Program-made: the position numbers and the translations under genes
Notes under the pieces: model-generated
What the model saw: the letters and a program-made list of their open reading frames with translations, nothing else
Database searches by the model: none
Told to the model about the DNA's origin: nothing
Assembly (NCBI GenBank): GCA_026770595.1
Contig: MU633747.1
Location: forward strand, 1-25,456
Reading direction: 5' to 3'
DNA from: Ochromonadaceae sp. CCMP2298
Lineage: Eukaryota; Sar; Synurophyceae; Ochromonadales; Ochromonadaceae
Length of the DNA stretch: 25,456 bases
In this document: positions 20,490 to 25,456 of the stretch, one piece after another
Numbering within the stretch: the stretch's first letter is position 1
Layout: each line of letters opens with the position of its first letter

Positions 20490-21810
20490 CATATACAAAC
20501 TCACACATACAAACTCACTCATATAAACTCACACATACAAACTCACACACACTCACCTAGAAAGTTCAGCGGCGCAAACAGCTGCACTATCCAGCTCTGA
20601 ATCGCCACCCACCCCCCCAGAGTCATCCTCCCCTCCACCACAGCCCTTCCTGCCACCAGCATTGCACAGAGCATGGTAATGTTTAATATCAATTGCTGGG
20701 ATATGTTGAGCACGTTCAAAGAAAAGGCGGTACTAGAGGAGAACTGCTGGAAGGCGATGACGGACTTCTTGAAACGCGCGATCTCAAAGGCCTCCCCGGT
20801 GAAGTACTGATGGTGTGGGGATAGGAGAGGGGGAAGTTAAAGAAGGGAGGTATCACAAAAAAACAGCACACAGCACAGCAAACACACGCACAACGCACAG
20901 CAAACACACCAGCCCACATAAATTTAAACCCGTACCTTCACAGTCTCATAGTTGATAACCGAATCGGTAGCCGTATCGTGATAGTCGTTATCGTGCTTGT
21001 TCGTCGCCTCCCTGTACTTCTTTCGCCACTCCGTTATCACTATCGTAACAGCAGTGTAGAGGGAAACACCCACCACCACCAACATGCCCAACTGCCACTC
21101 TCTGAAGTGAATGAAGAACAGAATAGACACGGCCAGGCACTCGGCTATTGCGGGTATGAGGAAGAGGAAGAGGTAGGTGACGAGGGAGTTGGCTGCGTCC
21201 ACGCCTCTGTCCATGGACTTCATCACGCTGCCCGTGCGCTTGGAGAGGTGCCAGTTCAAAGAGAGGGAGTGCAGGTGGGCGAAGGTGAGCTCCTGCAGCT
21301 GGATGGTGGCTTGCTGCTTTACTTTGATGTACTGGGGGGAGTGGAGGGGGGGGGTGGAGGTGGAAGGATCGAGTGGAGGAGGTTAACGAAGCCTGGGATA
21401 GAAGTTTGGCACATACGCACCAGAATGCTCTGCATCTCCTTGAAGAAAGAGCTCAGGAGCCTCAGCGTGCTGTAGACCACCATGGCCCTCGCGGCCGGGT
21501 AAAAGTTACCGGCCACGAGGTCGTTGGCAGCCGATGCGATGTAGAAGGGCGCCGCGAGGTTGCACGTCTTGGAGAGAAGAACGGTCATCCACGTGCTCGT
21601 GGACCTCAGCCTGTTCATGAACGCGCCGTCGGTGCCCTTCGAGGGCCAGAAGTAGGGAAGTAGGAGCTGCATTAGCTCGAAGAAGGAAAGGCTGGAAACC
21701 TCCTTCTCCTCTTTCTTGCCCTCCTCTAGGCTGTTCAGCGTGGTCATCTCCACGCCTGCATCTTTGGCATCCTTCGCCACAGCTGTGTACTTTCCCTTAG
21801 ATCCCTTCAT
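18882..21810 (-). CDS. ABC half-transporter, HMT1/ABCB6-like
   Basis: Six minus-strand exons: 21810-21421, 21331-20936, 20806-20557, 20293-19710, 19568-19404 and 19205-18882. All introns are GT-AG and phases agree, giving 702 residues. One six-helix membrane domain (about residues 60-350) is followed by one nucleotide-binding domain: Walker [10 protein letters not shown] (466-474), signature LSGGE (570-574), Walker B VLLDE (591-595) then ATSALD, and H-loop His626 (IAHRLS). Motifs such as [25 protein letters not shown] and [19 protein letters not shown] match the HMT1/ABCB6/ATM1 branch, which exports metal-thiol conjugates, porphyrins or glutathione species. It lacks the extra N-terminal membrane domain of ABCB6/HMT1, and its 45-residue N-terminus is acidic rather than presequence-like, so a vacuolar or other non-mitochondrial membrane is more likely than mitochondria (inference). 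It should work as a dimer. A Gly/Glu-rich linker (about 380-430) precedes the ATPase domain. Confidence 0.92.
19361..19390. repeat. 12-bp tandem repeat inside ABC intron 5
   Basis: CCCACAACCACA occurs twice back to back (19361-19372, 19373-19384) plus a half unit, within the intron at 19403-19206. On the transcribed strand it is a TG/G-rich tract. Confidence 0.6.
20402..20556. repeat. CA/TG microsatellite and 14-bp tandem repeats at an intron 5' end
   Basis: Within the third ABC intron (20556-20294), plus-strand sequence is an uninterrupted (CA) run of about 30 bases (around 20453-20482) and then four 14-bp units based on ATACAAACTCACAC (20493-20548). On the transcribed strand this tract directly follows the splice donor (exon ends 20557), and every unit carries a GTGAGT motif. 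Confidence 0.8.
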
Positions 21811-21856
21811 CGCTTGTAGCAGAGTGGATCAGGATCAAGACTCCACTCGATGGAGA

Positions 21857-21984
21857 ATTGTGGCTCTTCTCTGCCACAGGCCCTTCTAATAACGAAAATA
21901 GAAAACCTAGCTAGCTGCTCCCACACCGGCTAATCTACGATTCGCCCACTTATTGTGGCTCTTCTCTGCCACAGGCCCTTCTAA
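21857..21984. promoter_or_regulatory. Duplicated 33-bp element with a TGTGGC...GCCACA palindrome
   Basis: An identical 33-bp sequence starting ATTGTGGCTCTTCTCTGCCA is present at 21857-21889 and 21952-21984. Each copy contains TGTGGC-N8-GCCACA, a 6-bp dyad. Both lie 47-174 bases upstream of the ABC transporter start codon, suggesting a repeated binding site or a 5' UTR structure. The role is inference. Confidence 0.5.
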
Positions 21985-22213
21985 AACATACGGGGCAAAC
22001 CACCAACCCCCGTCGGGCCAAAAAAGAAGCAACTTTCCTGACTCTTCATGTAACGCCTTCTAGAACACTAAACCAATTCGTTCTGTACCATATGACTTAT
22101 GACTATAGTAGCAACCTTTACTCTTACTTCCAAAATATCATGGTACGCGTGAGAAGAGATAAGGAGGTATGAACGCGATTCTTTAAGCATCTGTACAGGG
22201 CAAAAGCACATCC

Positions 22214-22232
22214 GGGGGGGGGGGAGGGGGGG
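22214..22232. repeat. Interrupted poly-G run (11 G, A, 7 G)
   Basis: The plus strand has eleven G, one A and seven G just downstream of the RIO2 stop, so the RIO2 mRNA would carry a C-run in its 3' UTR. Such a run is prone to sequencing-length error and could form a G-quadruplex in DNA. Confidence 0.7.
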
Positions 22233-22280
22233 TATTATGTACACCTACAGCATACCGCCACCTTACCCCCCACTTTTACC

Positions 22281-23756
22281 TTAGTAATCATTCATAAGTT
22301 TAGAACCCCCCGCCTTGTCGATCTTCCCATACTTGTTGCGCTTCTTTGTCGCATTTCGGGACTTATTGCTTGCGCCCTCCCCCCTTTTGAATATATCCCT
22401 CCGAACCTTAAGCGTAACTTTTTTCCGCGTTGCCTCCGCCTCTGCATCCGCTTCCGTTACAACCTCTGTCCCCTCTGTTGCCCCCTCCTTTGCCGCTGCG
22501 CCTGCCCCTGCGCCTGCCTCTGCTTCGCCGTCCTCGCTGTCGAGGTCAGAAACGTTCCCATCCTCGTCTGCGTCCCTATCCCCGTCCCCAGCGACAGCAG
22601 GGGCAGCGGCAGGGGCAGGGGCAGAGGTAGAGGATCCGACATCTTCGCTGATCTGTGCAGGCTCAGAGTCAGCCATCATCTCAGTTTCCCCCTTGCCCCC
22701 CTCATCCTCCTCCTCATCATCACTCTCCTCCTCCTCCCCCTCCTCCTCCCCCCCCTCCTCTCCATCCTTATGCGTGTCCATAATAAACCTCGTCAGCATC
22801 GCGTCCTCCTCACTCGTCAGCACCTCCCCTGCACCACTCGCCCGCACCTGCTCGTCAATCTTTAGGGAACTGGGGACCACCTCCGTCAGACGCAGGTTGG
22901 TCAGCTCCTCCGGGGCGATGTAGCGCATCTTCATGGCGAAGAACTTTATCAGACAGTTTATGTCCCGCCTGAAGAGCTCAGACGCATTCGCGTGCGAGGT
23001 GGAGACCATCTGCGGGAAGTCGATCAGAGTAACCGTCCCTTCTCCGTCGATCATCAGGTTGAACTCGTTGAAGTCACAGTGGACCAACCCGGCCGCCGCC
23101 AGCCTTCGCAGGATCTCCATGCAAATTGCGAACACCGCCTCTGCACCGTACATATTGCCCGATTTTATCTGGCTCATGGGGGAGCCTGGCACCTTGCTCA
23201 TGACCACGATGTGTCTGTTCTGGTCTATAGGCGTGGGCACTGGGAACTCGTGTGCGTGCAGCGCCTTCATGAAGCTGTACTCCTTCAAAGCCGCCAGCCG
23301 GGACATGAACAGCCAAGAGGCTTTGGACTTGCCGTTCATGTAGTCGCGACTCCTCCGCACGGAGCGGAAAGAGGTGCGGCCGAGGCGGTGCACCTTGATC
23401 ACCACCTCCTCTCCCTCCTCCGTCAGCGCCTCGAAGATGTCCGACTCCTTGCCCACGCCGATCTGCTGCCCCACAGAGACGATCGTGTTGCGGGCCAGGA
23501 GAGAGCGCAGGGCGAGGATGTCGAAGCCCAGGTAGCTGAGGCGGTACCCGTTGTACTCCTGGTTCGTGTGCGCGACGAGCTTGTAGCGCAGCAGAGTGGA
23601 GAGGATTTTGTACGAGCCGCCGTGGCGCAGCTTTGCTATTGATGTGATCAGCGGCACGGGGACCATTTCGTGATTACGCATGCCCATCTCCACCGCCGTG
23701 AGCACGCGGTAGTCGTCCTTGGTCAGGTAGCGCATGCAGGAGACGTCTAGCTTCAT
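22281..23756 (-). CDS. RIO2: Serine/threonine-protein kinase/ATPase RIO2
   Basis: RIO2 is an atypical kinase/ATPase needed for late cytoplasmic maturation of the 40S ribosomal subunit. The gene is a single 491-residue ORF without introns. An N-terminal winged-helix domain (about residues 1-90, starting MKLDVSCMRYLTKDDYRVLT) is followed by the RIO domain. That domain has the nucleotide loop IGVGKESDIF (99-108), catalytic lysine Lys121 (VIKVHRLG), catalytic loop VHCDFNEFNL (Asp228) and metal-binding IDFPQMVS (Asp246); all key residues are intact. The C-terminal third is low complexity: a Glu/Asp-rich block (about 330-365), an Ala/Gly/Asp-rich block, and a basic end (NKSRNATKKRNKYGKIDK). Acidic tails followed by basic ends are common in RIO2. 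A GCGCGGGAAA sequence (E2F-like) lies 48 bases upstream of the start. Confidence 0.95.
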   Translation of the reverse strand: MKLDVSCMRYLTKDDYRVLTAVEMGMRNHEMVPVPLITSIAKLRHGGSYKILSTLLRYKLVAHTNQEYNGYRLSYLGFDILALRSLLARNTIVSVGQQIGVGKESDIFEALTEEGEEVVIKVHRLGRTSFRSVRRSRDYMNGKSKASWLFMSRLAALKEYSFMKALHAHEFPVPTPIDQNRHIVVMSKVPGSPMSQIKSGNMYGAEAVFAICMEILRRLAAAGLVHCDFNEFNLMIDGEGTVTLIDFPQMVSTSHANASELFRRDINCLIKFFAMKMRYIAPEELTNLRLTEVVPSSLKIDEQVRASGAGEVLTSEEDAMLTRFIMDTHKDGEEGGEEEGEEEESDDEEEDEGGKGETEMMADSEPAQISEDVGSSTSAPAPAAAPAVAGDGDRDADEDGNVSDLDSEDGEAEAGAGAGAAAKEGATEGTEVVTEADAEAEATRKKVTLKVRRDIFKRGEGASNKSRNATKKRNKYGKIDKAGGSKLMNDY

Positions 23757-24646
23757 GGCTGCCTCGGTGCTGCAAGCAGTGGGATAAGGTCAAACGTCCT
23801 GCTGCGCGGGAAATGCTCGCTCTCGCTTAGCGCGCGAACAGAATGGGGGCGAGGAATCGCGCAGGGAGGTGGGGATCTATACGAAAGTTGCGCGATACAT
23901 TGTGAGAGACTGTCAGAAACAAAGACACAGACAAAGACCCAGAGCCCAGCCCGCGTCTTCTCGTTTCCTTTTGGCTGGCCGGTGGATGGTCCCAGTTCGC
24001 CCCCTTTGTCAAAGGTCCCGGGTTCCCGACAAATATTCCCGACGAAAAACCCTTCTTTCCCAAGGCTAAGGTTCGGACCGCTGCGATATAAGTGTGTCGA
24101 TATCTCCCTACCTCTTGCTCCACAGGTGCAATCTCGCTACACATGCTGCGACGCAAGCCGAAGCTTCTCCAGATTCTGTGGCCCCGAGATATCGTCCACC
24201 CTGAACACAGGGTCCGGCATTGGCCGGTGATTGTTAATTGTTATCCGGGGACTATTCCCCAGCTCGGAATGGCACCCCAGGAAACAGGCGATTGCAGGCG
24301 CGCCCTGAAAATGCCTGCTATCTTAGGCGTAGGAAGAATGCCACGAAATAAGGCGCCAACCCCTTTTTTCGATGATGATCGAAAGATTGGCGTTTTGTAA
24401 ACATAAAATGGTGGCTGTAAAAAAGTGCTTGTGCAGTGAATGAGCGTGCTTTTTTGTGCGTTCTTTCTCTTATCTGTTTTTGCTATTATAGTTCTGCAAG
24501 TGATATAAACAAGTAACTAGGTCCGATCTACACAGTAGGTTAGTCGACGCTCCTATTCCTCTTACGGTCTTTTTGTTTTCTGTTTGGTACGTACAGTTTG
24601 TGCCCTAACACTACTACCCCTAGCTCTAACCCAGCGGGCATGGTCC
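23757..24646. other. Long spacer between RIO2 and the right-edge gene
   Basis: These 890 bases contain the RIO2 promoter and the 3' flank of the right-edge minus-strand gene. A good 3' splice-site-like tract (CTCCACAG at about 24118-24125) precedes a plus-strand ORF from an ATG at 24143 to 24400 (85 residues, starting MLRRKPKLLQILWPRDIVHP). It has a basic N-terminus but no recognised family and no clear upstream exon, so I do not call it a gene. From 24401 to 24646 the sequence is AT-rich with nothing distinctive. Confidence 0.45.
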
Positions 24647-25456
24647 CTACTTCCCTTTTTTGCTCGCAGGTCTGATGAGCCCCACGCGCTCCGTGATGAT
24701 GCGTGTCTGCATTTGTGTGCCGTAGATGGCTGAGGTTTTGTCCACCATCAGACTCATCAGCTGCGACTTGGCGGAGAGGGTGAGGGGCACCGCGGCGGCC
24801 TTGTTGTATGCCAGAGAGCGCTGCTCGGTGAGAGACCCGTAAGCAACCGCACCCACGCCTGTGCTTGCTGGGCGCGCTGGCGAGAATCTGCTCCGCTCCT
24901 GCATCCTAGCCTGCTCGGGGCTCAGGGGGGGGGGGGGTTGCGGCGTCGAACCCCTGATCAGGCCCAAGATGGGGGAGGGAGAGCGAGAACGGTCCCTCAG
25001 GTCCAGGATGTCAGCATCCCTGCCCCCAGCGCCCCCAGCTCCCCTTGCACTTCCATTTCCCTTCCCAGAAAATCCCTTCCCAGAAAAATCCATGGCAGAA
25101 AAACCAAAGCCCTTCCCAGAGGAGAAGCCCCCCAACAGCCCCCCACCCGTGCCCGGCCGTGTGGGGGACTGGGGGGAGGCCTTGGGGTCTGGGAATAGAC
25201 ACGTGAAGTCCAACGGCTTGTGCGCCTTTCGGCGATGCTCTCTGTTGGGATCCGCACTGCCGCTACCACCACGGCTGGAGGAGGAAGGTGCGAGGGGTGT
25301 GTGTTGGAGAGAAGGTGAGACAAAGCCGCCCCTGGCTCCCTCTCCGTACCCGTCTCTGCCTTTGTCCCACGCCCCACCCGCTTCCGAGTGCCTCCTGCTA
25401 CTCTGGCCGGAGAGAGTGCCAAAGCCGCCACTGGAGGAGGGCCTGGACACCCCCGG
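24647..25456 (-). CDS. Low-complexity Gly/Ser-rich protein, 5' part off window
   Basis: I do not recognise this protein. The minus-strand frame is open from the right edge to a stop at 24649-24647 (270 codons), and no ATG start is visible near the edge, so the N-terminus is missing. It is rich in Gly, Ser, Arg and Pro, with repeated FSGKG units (for example SGKGFGFSAMDFSGKGFSGK), an RDRSRSPSP segment and a proline run. The C-terminal 60 residues are less biased and look folded or helical (LSAKSQLMSLMVDKTSAIYG), ending in a basic tail ASKKGK. The SR-type segment hints at a nuclear or RNA-linked protein, but that is weak inference. A run of 13 G on the plus strand (24925-24937) encodes the proline run; a length error there would shift the upstream frame. 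Confidence 0.55.
   Translation of the reverse strand, partial: PGVSRPSSSGGFGTLSGQSSRRHSEAGGAWDKGRDGYGEGARGGFVSPSLQHTPLAPSSSSRGGSGSADPNREHRRKAHKPLDFTCLFPDPKASPQSPTRPGTGGGLLGGFSSGKGFGFSAMDFSGKGFSGKGNGSARGAGGAGGRDADILDLRDRSRSPSPILGLIRGSTPQPPPPLSPEQARMQERSRFSPARPASTGVGAVAYGSLTEQRSLAYNKAAAVPLTLSAKSQLMSLMVDKTSAIYGTQMQTRIITERVGLIRPASKKGK

Larger units (their letters stand above)
21811..22280. other. Intergenic: ABC promoter and RIO2 3' region
   Basis: This 470-base spacer lies upstream of the ABC start and downstream of the RIO2 stop. It holds a 33-bp duplicated element (21857-21984) and an interrupted G-run (22214-22232). No gene is supported. Confidence 0.6.

Noticed and set aside
20318-20600. 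His/Thr-rich ORFs across the CA microsatellite
   Set aside because: They are translations of a simple repeat inside an ABC-transporter intron.
22315-22923. 202-codon Ser/Pro-rich plus-strand ORF opposite RIO2
   Set aside because: It is the antisense of the RIO2 acidic low-complexity tail, where Glu/Asp/Ala codons read as Ser/Pro/Leu.

Overview
This is nuclear DNA from a microbial eukaryote. The coding regions are broken by short GT-AG introns (roughly 70-260 bases, with pyrimidine-rich acceptors), and the proteins are eukaryotic families: copine, fused carbamoyl-phosphate synthetase, plant-type single-chain urease, FYVE zinc finger, carbohydrate sulfotransferase, HMT1/ABCB6-type ABC half-transporter and RIO2 kinase. 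A mitochondrial-type, ATCase-free carbamoyl-phosphate synthetase together with a plant-type urease fits a urea-cycle-bearing alga or protist such as a stramenopile. That placement is inference and no marker in the window settles it.

Layout, left to right. A partial minus-strand gene, possibly Myb/SANT-like, runs off the left edge (1-453). A 980-base spacer follows with several hairpins, short repeats and a 303-bp terminal-inverted-repeat element (834-1136) that looks like a MITE. Then come plus-strand genes: a seven-exon copine (1436-3667), carbamoyl-phosphate synthetase (4310-9097, two exons), urease (9710-13053, six exons) and a protein with two FYVE-like fingers and a membrane segment (13300-14752). 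A serine-rich minus-strand gene (16347-14784) converges on the FYVE gene with only 31 bases between stop codons. A repeat-rich divergent spacer (16348-17144) leads to a plus-strand sulfotransferase (17145-18439). It is followed by minus-strand genes: a six-exon ABC transporter (21810-18882), intronless RIO2 (23756-22281) and the 3' part of a low-complexity protein running off the right edge (25456-24647).

Functional links. The clearest is nitrogen metabolism: carbamoyl-phosphate synthetase, which commits ammonia or glutamine nitrogen to carbamoyl phosphate, sits 612 bases upstream of urease, which releases ammonia from urea, on the same strand. The other genes look like unrelated housekeeping or membrane functions (calcium/lipid signalling, phosphoinositide-type zinc finger, Golgi sulfation, metal or conjugate export, 40S ribosome maturation).

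The most unusual structures are the MITE-like element, the tandem FYVE/acidic-tail duplication, a near-perfect 33-bp inverted repeat ending three bases before the sulfotransferase start, a duplicated 33-bp element holding a palindrome upstream of the ABC gene, and an ABC intron whose 5' end carries an array of GTGAGT motifs. No CRISPR array, rRNA, tRNA or prokaryotic mobile gene was seen.
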